Shown: positions 1 through 6,559, counted from the stretch's first letter. The stretch: 9,391 nt of DNA from Bacillota bacterium (GCA_019137115.1 JAGVSV010000235.1:1-9391); one strand, 5' to 3'. The notes: generated by a model from the letters alone, not told the origin. Numbers and translations: made by a program.

Positions 1-129
1 GGCAAGCTGCGCCCGATAATCAGCAAACAATTTGCATTTCACGACATCGCCGAAGCACACCGGTACGTGGACACCGGACACAAGGTGGGCAGCGCGGTGG
101 TGACCGGGATGCACCCGGAACGGGCATAG
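1..129 (+). CDS. C-terminal fragment of MDR-superfamily oxidoreductase (alcohol dehydrogenase / quinone oxidoreductase type), 5' truncated by window
   Basis: Frame 1 is open from the first base to TAG at 127-129 and encodes 42 residues. The segment around FAFHDIAEAHRYVDTGHKVG, followed by SAVVTG, matches the extreme C-terminus of medium-chain dehydrogenase/reductases, where the 'AEAHRYVESGxxxGKVVL' strand-helix-strand ends the catalytic domain. Family members reduce or oxidise alcohols, aldehydes or enones/quinones with NAD(P)H in the cytoplasm. The nucleotide-binding Rossmann region and any zinc ligands lie outside the window, so zinc-dependent dehydrogenase and zinc-free quinone reductase cannot be told apart. 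The gene converges on the ADP-ribosylglycohydrolase-like gene, with a hairpin between them. The family call is solid; the substrate is unknown. Confidence 0.82.
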   Translation, partial: GKLRPIISKQFAFHDIAEAHRYVDTGHKVGSAVVTGMHPERA

Positions 130-151
130 TCAATTAAAGCAAGGATGCCAA

Positions 152-182
152 AGCCCCTTTCCGTGGGATGTGGAAAGGGGCT
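152..182. terminator. Hairpin between convergent genes, probable bidirectional terminator
   Basis: AGCCCCTTTCC (152-162) pairs perfectly with GGAAAGGGGCT (172-182) across a 9-nt loop, giving an 11-bp stem. It begins 22 nt after the stop of the MDR gene and lies 49 nt past the stop of the opposite-strand gene at 232. Neither side has a long U tract (CTGATTTGG on the plus side), so termination is likely but efficiency is uncertain. Confidence 0.65.
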
Positions 183-231
183 CTGATTTGGTCGTTCGAG
201 ATGCAAGGATCGCCTGTCGTTTCGATCGGCA

Positions 232-2373
232 TTATTTGCTGTCTGCGCCCGTTACGGTGATCGCCTTGACTGCAATGTGGCTGCCGCCGCGCGCGGACAG
301 GCCGATGCAGCCGGTCAGGTAGGGATCAGGATCGGCGCAGGTCAGCTCGATGCCGTTCAGGCGGCCGGTGAGCGTGTTGCCCCGCACCGTGATCTCCAGT
401 TCATAATCCTGCTCGGGCTGGGCGTCAAATGGCCGCTCTACCAGCACATGCCAGCCGCCGGCGTTCTTCATCAGCGCCAGCGTGCCGCGTGCGGTAAAGC
501 CAAAGCCATAACTGCGCTGTGCGCCCTGCACGCGCGCAAGCACGGCGCCCTGCTGGCCGGCAACCAGCCGGAGTGTGGCGGTCACGCGCACATCGCCCCA
601 GTTATGGTGCCCGGCATAGCCCTCGGCAAAATCCGCGCCGGACAGGTGCAGCATCCCTTCCTCCAGGTACAAAAGCCCGGTCAGCCGCGTGAACTGACGC
701 ACCTGGGTGCGACCGGTCATCCAGCGGTCGGCGCCCAGCGTGCGCATGTCCAGCGTGACGTCCGGATCGCCGTGAAACGCAAGGTCGTCCACATAGACGG
801 CGGCATCGCTTGCGGCCCCCGCCACATTCTGAGCGCCCGTGAACAGGAACCCGGCTTCCCTTATGATGCCAGAACCGCCCGAAAATGTGAGCTCCAGCGT
901 GCGCCATTCGCCGGGGCGCAGCGTCACTTCGGAGCCTGTGATCACGCGGCCTTCCCCCTTGCCGTCCTTGCCCAGTTCGCGCGCGTACAGGCACGCGGTG
1001 ATTTCGGCGCCCTCCGGCGCCATCACGCTGCCGGTCACCGTTTGCCCCGGGTAGAGCAGCGGCGAAAACTCCGGGTCATAGCGGCTGTCGTCATAGTCCT
1101 GCGGCTGCTCATAGGTGCGCTTGTACAGCGCCACGGTTTCGCCGGGCATGAGGTCGGGCACGTCCAGCCGCAGGCTGCGCCGACCAGTGAAGGCGGCTTC
1201 GTCGGTGTTGGTCAGGGAATGTGGCTTGTCACTTTCCCTGCGCACCCGCAGGTTGTGCGTGCTGGTCGGGTACTCAAAGTGGCAGCTTTCGATGCGGTCG
1301 GAAAAAATGCCGCGCCAGGGCTCGGGCGGCTGCTCCCCCGCCAAACGATACCCGATGTTCGCCATATAGCTGGCGCCGTACGGGATGTCCATCACGTTGA
1401 GCGACCCCAACACGCTGGAACACACCAGCATGTCGTGGATTTCGGGCTGCCATTTGGCAAGGTCCATGCCGCGAAGGCCGTTGAGTACGCCTAGAATAGT
1501 GGCCACGTTGCCCACATTGCAGTCGGTGTCCCACCCGGCCATGTTGCAGATATTGATCGTGTCGGAAAACCGGTTCTCGCCATACAGCATCGCCATCACG
1601 ATCACGCAGCTGTTGGGGATGATGTGGCAGTTGCCGGGGTATTTGTCGTAGCCAAAGTTGTCATGAATGTAGGCAAAGCAGTCCCGCCAGCCGCCCTCGC
1701 CCGTGGCGTGGAACGCGCGAACCGCGTTGACCGCGCGCGCGTACTCGCAGTCGGCGGGGATGTACGCAAGCGCCGCTTCGACAATTTCCTTCACATCGCG
1801 CATGCCGAACGCCAGCGCGATGCACACCGCAATGAACACACCGCCATACACGCCGTTGCCGCCGTGCGTCACGCTGGCGGCGGCGGTGGCAAGGCGCGCG
1901 GCCTGTTCCGGGTTGTTGGGCGACACCAGCCCCCAGCAGTCGATGAAGATTTGCCCGCCGATCTGTTCGGCCACGGTGCTGCCGTTCTGCTGGACGGAGC
2001 CCGAACGCGGCGCGGGGATGCCGTGGGCCAGGTTTAAATACGCCGTGTGTTCGGTGGACACGCCATACCCGCCCCACCAGAAAAAGCCGTGCTCGCGCGG
2101 CGCGTAGTTGAGCAGCGCCTCCGCCACATGCTGCGGGGTCAGCTCCTGTCCGGGCTTGAGGAAGTCCATGGCGCGCAGAAAAAACATCGGGCCGTTGCTG
2201 TCGTCATCGGCGGCAAAATCGTTGTACCGCTTGGGATAATCGGTCAACTCGCCAAAGGTTTTGAGGATGCGCTCATACGTCCAGCCCTCAATGGGCGCGC
2301 CCAGGCGGATGCCGATGATCTTGGCCAGCCACCCGGCATAGCAGCGTTCGATATAATCCGAAGGAATGGGCAT
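232..2373 (-). CDS. ADP-ribosylglycohydrolase (DraG/ARH)-family protein with C-terminal carbohydrate-binding-like and ConA/LamG-like regions
   Basis: This 713-residue protein has no signal peptide and is probably cytoplasmic. Residues about 5-345 form an ADP-ribosylglycohydrolase-type all-helical domain. The opening YAGWLAKIIGIRLGAPIEG is the family's N-terminal helix. AADDDSNGP (D56-D58, S59) stands where the TDDT metal motif is expected, and AGWDTDCNVGN (D282, D284) is the C-terminal DTD metal motif. DraG/ARH enzymes use a two-Mg site to cleave N- or O-glycosidic bonds to ADP-ribose. Residues about 364-535 look like a galactose-binding/CBM-type beta sandwich ending in AAVYVDDLAF. Residues about 545-708 resemble a concanavalin/LamG-like sheet domain (NTLTGRLNGIEL and GCIGLSARGG patterns). 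Typical DraG proteins are about 300 residues, so over half of this one is extra. The start was set at the ATG at 2371-2373 because AAAGGAG lies 8 nt upstream; an in-frame ATG 36 nt further upstream lacks such a site. The gene is divergent from GH2. Its substrate could be a glycoside rather than ADP-ribose; that is inference. Confidence 0.88.
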   Translation of the reverse strand: MPIPSDYIERCYAGWLAKIIGIRLGAPIEGWTYERILKTFGELTDYPKRYNDFAADDDSNGPMFFLRAMDFLKPGQELTPQHVAEALLNYAPREHGFFWWGGYGVSTEHTAYLNLAHGIPAPRSGSVQQNGSTVAEQIGGQIFIDCWGLVSPNNPEQAARLATAAASVTHGGNGVYGGVFIAVCIALAFGMRDVKEIVEAALAYIPADCEYARAVNAVRAFHATGEGGWRDCFAYIHDNFGYDKYPGNCHIIPNSCVIVMAMLYGENRFSDTINICNMAGWDTDCNVGNVATILGVLNGLRGMDLAKWQPEIHDMLVCSSVLGSLNVMDIPYGASYMANIGYRLAGEQPPEPWRGIFSDRIESCHFEYPTSTHNLRVRRESDKPHSLTNTDEAAFTGRRSLRLDVPDLMPGETVALYKRTYEQPQDYDDSRYDPEFSPLLYPGQTVTGSVMAPEGAEITACLYARELGKDGKGEGRVITGSEVTLRPGEWRTLELTFSGGSGIIREAGFLFTGAQNVAGAASDAAVYVDDLAFHGDPDVTLDMRTLGADRWMTGRTQVRQFTRLTGLLYLEEGMLHLSGADFAEGYAGHHNWGDVRVTATLRLVAGQQGAVLARVQGAQRSYGFGFTARGTLALMKNAGGWHVLVERPFDAQPEQDYELEITVRGNTLTGRLNGIELTCADPDPYLTGCIGLSARGGSHIAVKAITVTGADSK

Positions 2374-2381
2374 GGCGTTCT

Positions 2382-2388
2382 CTCCTTT
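2382..2388 (-). promoter_or_regulatory. Ribosome binding site deciding the start of the ADP-ribosylglycohydrolase-like gene
   Basis: The minus strand reads AAAGGAG, then 8 nt, then ATG at 2373-2371. This supports the internal methionine (MPIPSDY...) over the in-frame ATG at 2409, which falls within a few bases of the predicted -10 box (2412-2417) and so could hardly be in the transcript. Confidence 0.8.
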
Positions 2389-2411
2389 ATGCAATGCGTT
2401 GTCATGCACAC

Positions 2412-2440
2412 AGCATAGCCAATGAGAATGCGGGCGTCAA
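2412..2440 (-). promoter_or_regulatory. Sigma70-type promoter for the ADP-ribosylglycohydrolase-like gene
   Basis: On the minus strand, TTGACG (2440-2435) is separated by exactly 17 bp from TATGCT (2417-2412). These match the consensus at 5/6 and 4/6 positions. Transcription would start near 2405, leaving a leader of about 30 nt before the chosen ATG at 2373, with the ribosome site inside it. Confidence 0.65.
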
Positions 2441-2464
2441 TGCGCCAATGTATGCATTCCAGCG

Positions 2465-2493
2465 TTTACATGTCCCGCCAAAGCCTGTATGAT
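2465..2493 (+). promoter_or_regulatory. Sigma70-type promoter for the GH2 gene
   Basis: TTTACA (2465-2470) and TATGAT (2488-2493) are spaced by 17 bp, each 5/6 to consensus. The predicted start site near 2500 gives a leader of about 38 nt containing AGGAGG (2528-2533), 4-5 nt before the ATG at 2538. The -35 box lies only 24 bp from the -35 box of the divergent promoter, so one regulator bound between them could control both genes. Confidence 0.7.
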
Positions 2494-2537
2494 AAGGAAA
2501 AAGTACAGGCTGCGCGCCAGCCGCACAGGAGGAACAT

Positions 2538-4334
2538 ATGCCCGCATCCGCTTCCATCCCACGCCCGGAGCATCCGCGCCCGGATTTTGTGCGCAACACG
2601 TTTTACAACCTCAATGGGAAATGGCAGTTCGCCTTTGACGATGACGACCTGGGCCTTAAAGAGCGCTGGCAGGACGGCAAAAAACTGCCCAAATCCATTG
2701 TGGTACCTTTCTGCTACCAGAGCGAAAAGAGCGGCCTGGGCGGGGATGAGATCCATCCGATCCTGTGGTACCGCCGGTCGTTCACCGTGCCCAAAGACAT
2801 GCAGGGGCAGCGCGTGCTGCTGCGCTTTGGCGCGGTGGACTATGCCTGCGACGTATATGTCAACGGGGCGCACGTGGGGCACCATGTGGGCGGGTACAGC
2901 CCGTTTGCCATCGACGTCACGCTGGCGCTCCAGGACGGCAGCAATGACCTGTGCCTGCGCGTGACCGACTACCCGGACTGCACGCAGACGCGCGGCAAGC
3001 AGTACTGGAAGCGCGGGCTGATGGGCTGCTGGTACACGCCCACCAGCGGCATCTGGCAGACGGTGTACCTGGAAGCCGTGGGCGCGCGGCATTTGACGCA
3101 GATCCATGTCACCCCGGACATTGACCGCCAGATGGCCACCGCCGAGCTGGCGCTGGATGTCGCGCCCCTGCCCGGCACCCAGGTGGAGCTGACGCTGTCC
3201 TTTGGCGGCGAGACGCTGCGCACGCTGCGCACCGACATGCCCACGCGCCACATGCAGGTGCCGTTCACGGTGCTGAGCGATGTCGGCTTGCGCCGCATGC
3301 ACCTGTGGAGCCCCGGCAGCCCCAATTTGTATGACCTGACCGTGCGCGTGCTGCACGGCGACAGCGTGCTGGACGAGGTGAAAACCTATTTCGGCATGCG
3401 CAAGGTGGAGGTGGCAAACGGCGAGGTGCTCTTGAACAACCACGCCATCTACCAGCGGCTGGTGCTCGACCAGGGCTACTGGCCAGACACGCTGCTCACC
3501 CCGCCTACGGACGACGCGATCAAGGCCGATGTGGAATGGACGCTCAAGCTCGGTTTCAACGGCGCGCGCAAGCACCAGAAGGTCGAAGACCCTCGCTATT
3601 ACTACTGGGCGGACAAACTGGGGCTGCTGGTGTGGTCGGAGGTGCCCTCGCCGTATGACTTTACCCGCGAAACCGTGCGCAACTTTGCCGACACCTTCCT
3701 TGATTCCATCCAGCGCGACTACAACCACCCCTGCATCATTGCCTGGACGCCGGTCAACGAAAGCTGGGGCGTGCCGGACATCTACGCCGACAAGCGCCAG
3801 CAGGCCACCGCCAAAATGCTGTACCACCTGGCCAAGGCCGCCGACGGCACACGCTTTGTGTCCACCAACGACGGATGGGAGCAGGTGACCAGCGACATCT
3901 GCGCGCTGCACGATTACTCGCCGGACTATGCCCGCCTGTCGGAGCATTTTGCCAGCCGGGAACAGGTGGAAAAGACCACCGTGATCGGCCGGATGTCCTA
4001 CGCCAAGGACGAAACGCCGCAGGGATATGAGGCGTTTTTGGTCACCGAGTTCGGCGGCATCGCCATGGCCACCATGGGCCCGCAGGGCCAAATGGGCGGC
4101 ATGGACACCTGGGGCTACTTTGGCAAAGCCGAGGATGAAGAAGCGTTCTTCAAGCGCTTTGACGAGGTGTTCACGGCTGTGCAGGACATCCCCTACTGCC
4201 GCGGCTATTGCTACACGCAGTTAACCGACGTGCAGCAGGAAATCAACGGCCTGCTCACCCCCGACCGCCGCCCCAAAATGGACGTGGAACGCGTGAAACA
4301 GATCAACCGCAACCCGCTGGAAAGGACAGACTAA
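2538..4334 (+). CDS. Glycoside hydrolase family 2 enzyme (beta-galactosidase/beta-glucuronidase/beta-mannosidase superfamily)
   Basis: This 598-residue protein has the three-domain GH2 layout. An N-terminal jelly-roll sugar-binding domain spans about 15-180 (FYNLNGKWQFAFD; WYRRSFTVP; CDVYVNGAHVGHHVGGYSPF). An immunoglobulin-like domain spans about 185-285, ending in LWSPGSPNLYDLTV. A TIM barrel runs from about 288 to the end. The predicted acid/base is E408 in WTPVNESWG and the nucleophile is E504 in LVTEFGG. GH2 enzymes are retaining exo-glycosidases removing terminal beta-linked sugars. There is no signal peptide, so it probably works in the cytoplasm on imported oligosaccharides. At about 600 residues it is the short GH2 form rather than the ~1000-residue LacZ form; VLDQGYWPD and RKHQKVEDPRYYYWADKLGL are typical of uncharacterised GH2 from anaerobes. 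The start follows AGGAGG by 5 nt. Exact sugar specificity cannot be read from sequence. Confidence 0.95.
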   Translation: MPASASIPRPEHPRPDFVRNTFYNLNGKWQFAFDDDDLGLKERWQDGKKLPKSIVVPFCYQSEKSGLGGDEIHPILWYRRSFTVPKDMQGQRVLLRFGAVDYACDVYVNGAHVGHHVGGYSPFAIDVTLALQDGSNDLCLRVTDYPDCTQTRGKQYWKRGLMGCWYTPTSGIWQTVYLEAVGARHLTQIHVTPDIDRQMATAELALDVAPLPGTQVELTLSFGGETLRTLRTDMPTRHMQVPFTVLSDVGLRRMHLWSPGSPNLYDLTVRVLHGDSVLDEVKTYFGMRKVEVANGEVLLNNHAIYQRLVLDQGYWPDTLLTPPTDDAIKADVEWTLKLGFNGARKHQKVEDPRYYYWADKLGLLVWSEVPSPYDFTRETVRNFADTFLDSIQRDYNHPCIIAWTPVNESWGVPDIYADKRQQATAKMLYHLAKAADGTRFVSTNDGWEQVTSDICALHDYSPDYARLSEHFASREQVEKTTVIGRMSYAKDETPQGYEAFLVTEFGGIAMATMGPQGQMGGMDTWGYFGKAEDEEAFFKRFDEVFTAVQDIPYCRGYCYTQLTDVQQEINGLLTPDRRPKMDVERVKQINRNPLERTD

Positions 4335-4396
4335 GCCAATCGGACACTGGATCGGAACGAGGGGGCATATGACATCATCGACCAGGGTCGAAAACA

Positions 4397-4428
4397 GGGG
4401 CTGCCGCGCCAGATTGCGCGGCAGCCCC
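4397..4428. terminator. Strong GC-rich hairpin between convergent GH2 and aldo/keto reductase genes
   Basis: GGGGCTGCCGCGC (4397-4409) pairs perfectly with GCGCGGCAGCCCC (4416-4428) around a 6-nt loop, a 13-bp stem. On the minus strand the stem is followed by TGTTTT, a U-tract that suits the aldo/keto reductase gene whose stop is at 4458. On the plus strand it follows the GH2 stop by about 60 nt with only a short TT tail. It is likely bidirectional, best on the minus strand. Confidence 0.85.
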
Positions 4429-4457
4429 TTGGAAAGTGGACAGACCTTCTTTTTCTT

Positions 4458-5318
4458 TTACCAGCTGATCCCGTCCGGATCGGTGGCGGTGCCGGCGGCG
4501 CCGGTCAGGCCGGCCATCAGGGCCACGTCTTCATCCGACAGGGTGAAATCGAACACCTGGGTGTTCTCGCGGATGCGCGCCGGGGTGACGGACTTGGGCA
4601 GCGGGAGATAGCCGCGCTGCAGGCTCCAGCGGATGGCGATCTGGGCGATGGATTTGCCGTACTTTTTGGCCAGCTCCTTCATTTCGGGCACATCAAAGAT
4701 TTTGCCCACGCCCAGCGGGCTGTACGCTTCCAGCAGCATGCCTTTTTCACGGCTGTAATCGACGGTTTCGTCCTGGGTGTCGCCCGGGCACAGGCGGATC
4801 TGGTTGACCGCCGGCTTGATGCGTGCCTTCTCCAGCAGCGCGTCAATGTGGTGCTTGCGGAAGTTGCTGATGCCCACCGCACGCAGCTTGCCCTGATCGA
4901 CAAACTCCTCCATCGCGCGCCAGGACTCGGCGTTCATGTGCGCCCAGTTGTCCCGGAAGGCGCTCGGGCGCGGCCAGTGCAGCAGGAACAGGTCCATATA
5001 GTCCGTGCCCAGTTTTTTAAGGCTGTCCTCAAACGCCCTGCGGGTTTCCTCATAGCCGCGGATGCTGTTGGTCAGCTTGCTGGTGATGAACAGGTCCTTG
5101 CGGTTCACCCCGCTGTCCTTGACCGCGCGGCCCACGCTTTCCTCGTTGCCATAGCCCTGGGCGGTGTCAATATGGCGGTACCCGGCCTTGATGGCTTCGC
5201 GCACCGCGTTGTAGGCTTCGTCGCCGTCCTCCACCTGCCAGGTGCCAAAACCGACCGGCGGGATTAACACGCCGTTGTTCAATTTGTACGCGTCTGTCAT
5301 GGATGTCTTTGTGCTCAT
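4458..5318 (-). CDS. Aldo/keto reductase (AKR superfamily, AKR5/2,5-diketo-gluconate reductase-like)
   Basis: This 286-residue protein is full length for an AKR barrel enzyme and reduces aldehydes or ketones with NAD(P)H in the cytoplasm. The catalytic tetrad is visible as D51 and Y56 (GYRHIDTAQGYGNEESVG), K81 (FITSKL) and H114 (DLFLLHWPRP). Further signatures are GKLRAVGISNF (143-153), the cofactor loop around LPKSVTPARIREN (240-252) and LLEAYSPLG (195-203). The usual VNQIExHP stretch reads VNQIRLCPGD here (171-180), so the acidic and histidine positions are replaced. The start is the ATG at 5316-5318, preceded by AGGAAGGAG at 6-nt spacing. The gene is divergent from the SPFH gene and convergent with GH2. 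Substrate is unknown; a sugar-derived carbonyl would fit the neighbourhood, but that is inference. Confidence 0.95.
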   Translation of the reverse strand: MSTKTSMTDAYKLNNGVLIPPVGFGTWQVEDGDEAYNAVREAIKAGYRHIDTAQGYGNEESVGRAVKDSGVNRKDLFITSKLTNSIRGYEETRRAFEDSLKKLGTDYMDLFLLHWPRPSAFRDNWAHMNAESWRAMEEFVDQGKLRAVGISNFRKHHIDALLEKARIKPAVNQIRLCPGDTQDETVDYSREKGMLLEAYSPLGVGKIFDVPEMKELAKKYGKSIAQIAIRWSLQRGYLPLPKSVTPARIRENTQVFDFTLSDEDVALMAGLTGAAGTATDPDGISW

Positions 5319-5364
5319 GGGGGTCTCCTTCCTCGTGGCGGCTTTCAGAACCGTTTATGATCCT

Positions 5365-5370
5365 AATATA
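5365..5370 (-). promoter_or_regulatory. Possible -10 element for the aldo/keto reductase gene
   Basis: The minus strand reads TATATT (5/6 to the -10 consensus) about 47 nt upstream of the start codon. No good -35 box stands 16-18 bp upstream (the region reads around GTTAAA), so the promoter may be weak or activator-dependent. Confidence 0.3.
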
Positions 5371-5437
5371 CCCGAACAAGCCTGTGTTTAACGGTGCTGA
5401 AGGTTGTGTAAAACCCGCGTAAAATGTTGGTTTTCCC

Positions 5438-5467
5438 TTGACATGCCCCGGACAGCGATATTCTGAT
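5438..5467 (+). promoter_or_regulatory. Promoter of the SPFH-kinase cluster
   Basis: A perfect TTGACA -35 box occupies 5438-5443. The -10 box is poor: the best fit is TCTGAT at 5462-5467 with an 18-bp spacer, or TATTCT at 5459-5464 with 15 bp. Either choice falls inside the palindrome at 5459-5479, so a protein bound there would block RNA polymerase. Confidence 0.5.
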
Positions 5468-5479
5468 GATATCAGAATA
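5459..5479. promoter_or_regulatory. Perfect 9-3-9 palindrome, candidate operator upstream of the SPFH gene
   Basis: TATTCTGAT (5459-5467) and its exact reverse complement ATCAGAATA (5471-5479) flank GAT. The unit ATATCAG occurs at 5470-5476 and again at 5480-5486, where it runs into the ribosome binding site AGGAGGT (5485-5491). The position, across the -10/start region and 18 nt before the ATG, suits repression. The AT-rich block stands out in GC-rich DNA. The binding protein is not encoded in the window. Confidence 0.55.
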
Positions 5480-5496
5480 ATATCAGGAGGTGGACC

Positions 5497-6009
5497 ATGG
5501 AAAGAGGGTACGATCAGGAAAAAGTGCTTACGCCGAAGAAGGGCATGGGTGTGTTGCTGGCCACGCTGGTGGGGTACGCGGTGGCGGTGGCGGTTCTGGT
5601 CGCCGGTATCACCATGCAGGGTGAAACCACCAACGCGCTGGGCATCGTGATGATCGTCATTGCCGGCGCGTACATCCTGTTTGGCTGGATCGCGCTGCTG
5701 GGTCTGCGCATCATCAAGCCGCAGGAAGCTGTGGTGCTCACGCTGTTCGGGGAATACCTGGGCACCATCCGTCAGGAAGGCTTCTACCACGTGCACCCGT
5801 TTGCCACGGCGTTCAACCCGGCCGCGTCCCGGCCCACAGCGGGCGCCGGCTCCGGTGAGGATGAAACCGCCGGTGTGGTCGTCATCAAAACGGGCGACAG
5901 CCCGGCGGTCCCCATCACGCACCTGGCGCATGCGCGGCGCACATTCTGGAAGCAGCTCGCACTGCCCACTTCTCAATATGGATGCGCACGGTTGGAGGCA
6001 CGCACATGA
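5497..6009 (+). CDS. Truncated SPFH/Band 7 membrane protein with an unrecognised C-terminal tail
   Basis: The 170-residue product starts at an ATG 5 nt after AGGAGGT. Two membrane helices are plain, at about 18-39 and 47-70. Then LRIIKPQEAVVLTLFGEYLG and EGFYHVHPFATAFNPAA (to about 110) match the beginning of SPFH/Band 7 (slipin/flotillin-like) domains. Intact relatives run to roughly 300 residues with a long coiled-coil part; they form membrane-associated scaffolds. Here similarity stops after NPAA, and the remaining 60 residues are unlike any part of the family. No other frame restores the SPFH core before the next gene, so the body is missing, not merely frameshifted. The tail has G/C-ending codons until about 5967, then loses that bias. 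The stop overlaps the next start as ATGA. It may be a gene remnant or a short membrane anchor fused to a new tail; a remnant is more likely. Confidence 0.7.
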   Translation: MERGYDQEKVLTPKKGMGVLLATLVGYAVAVAVLVAGITMQGETTNALGIVMIVIAGAYILFGWIALLGLRIIKPQEAVVLTLFGEYLGTIRQEGFYHVHPFATAFNPAASRPTAGAGSGEDETAGVVVIKTGDSPAVPITHLAHARRTFWKQLALPTSQYGCARLEART

Positions 6010-6515
6010 AAACCCTCTATCTGATCGGCGGCACGATGGGTGTGGGAAAAACCAGCGTTTGCCGACAACTCCAGAAAATGCTGCCAAACAGCGTATTTCT
6101 GGACGGTGACTGGTGCTGGGATGCGCGCCCCTTCGTGGTGACCGACGAAACCAAAGCGATGGTGATGGACAATATCCGCCATGTGCTGAACAACTTTCTT
6201 CGCTGTACAGCCTATGACCATGTCCTGTTTGCGTGGGTGATGCATCAGCAAAACATCATCGACGACATCCTGCGGGGCATTGATACCAATCGATGCGTTG
6301 TGCACACCATCTCGCTGACGGCGGACGAGCCCGCGCTGCGGGCGCGATTTCTCCGGGACATACAATCCGGGCTGCGCACGGCGCAAGACCAGGCGCGCAG
6401 CGTTGCGCGCCTGCCTTTGTACGAAAGCCTTGCGACCATCAGGATCGACACCACGGGGAAGGGTGTGGCCGAAACCGCGCGTGAGATCCTGCGGGTGACG
6501 GGCGGACAGACATAG
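6006..6515 (+). CDS. Small P-loop NTPase, kinase-like (AAA_18/AAA_33 type)
   Basis: This 169-residue soluble protein carries a Walker A loop GGTMGVGKTS (8-17) immediately after the first beta strand, as in small-molecule kinases of the shikimate/gluconate/nucleotide kinase fold. A second strand ends VFLDGDWCWD (30-39), where such kinases bind the phosphate acceptor with an aspartate. An arginine-containing stretch RARFLRDIQSGLR resembles the mobile lid. It may phosphorylate a small metabolite or nucleoside, but the substrate cannot be inferred. The start at 6006 was preferred over the in-frame ATG at 5982 because GGAGG lies 7 nt upstream of 6006 and the protein then begins directly with the first strand (MKTLYLIGGTMG). 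The start codon overlaps the stop of the SPFH fragment (ATGA), which suggests coupled translation. Confidence 0.85.
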   Translation: MKTLYLIGGTMGVGKTSVCRQLQKMLPNSVFLDGDWCWDARPFVVTDETKAMVMDNIRHVLNNFLRCTAYDHVLFAWVMHQQNIIDDILRGIDTNRCVVHTISLTADEPALRARFLRDIQSGLRTAQDQARSVARLPLYESLATIRIDTTGKGVAETAREILRVTGGQT

Positions 6516-6529
6516 CGTCATCACGTCAT

Positions 6530-6547
6530 GCGCCCGCAGGCGTTTTC
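6530..6547 (+). terminator. Weak hairpin with U tract after the kinase gene
   Basis: GCGCC and GGCGT can form a 4-5 bp stem around CGCA, followed directly by TTTTCT. The stem is short, so it may only attenuate transcription into the MutS-like gene. Confidence 0.3.
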
Positions 6548-6559
6548 TAGGGAGGGCAG

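Noticed and set aside
277..1494. 405-codon plus-strand open frame opposite the DraG-like gene
   Set aside because: Antisense shadow in GC-rich DNA with low-complexity composition and no domain; the minus-strand gene carries the family motifs.
2465..2472. CGTTTACA-like LacI-family half site at the GH2 -35 box
   Set aside because: The opposite half (TTCCAG) does not match, so no LacI-type operator can be supported.
2466..4091. 541-codon open frame antisense to the GH2 gene
   Set aside because: It mirrors the codon bias of the GH2 gene on the other strand. It is rich in His, Arg, Ala, Val and Gln, has no recognisable domain and no convincing ribosome site, while GH2 has full domain and catalytic evidence.
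4369..4611. 80-codon ORF after GH2 with a GAGGGGG site before ATG
   Set aside because: It reads through the terminator hairpin and then antisense into the AKR gene; the product has no recognisable feature.
5410..5434. AAAACC...GGTTTT inverted repeat with 13-nt spacer upstream of the SPFH promoter
   Set aside because: Six-base AT-rich arms with a long spacer are expected by chance in such intergenic DNA.
5167..6087. 306-codon minus-strand open frame across the AKR start and the SPFH fragment
   Set aside because: It crosses a divergent promoter region and two real starts; composition and lack of motifs mark it as a shadow. It also offers no restored SPFH core.
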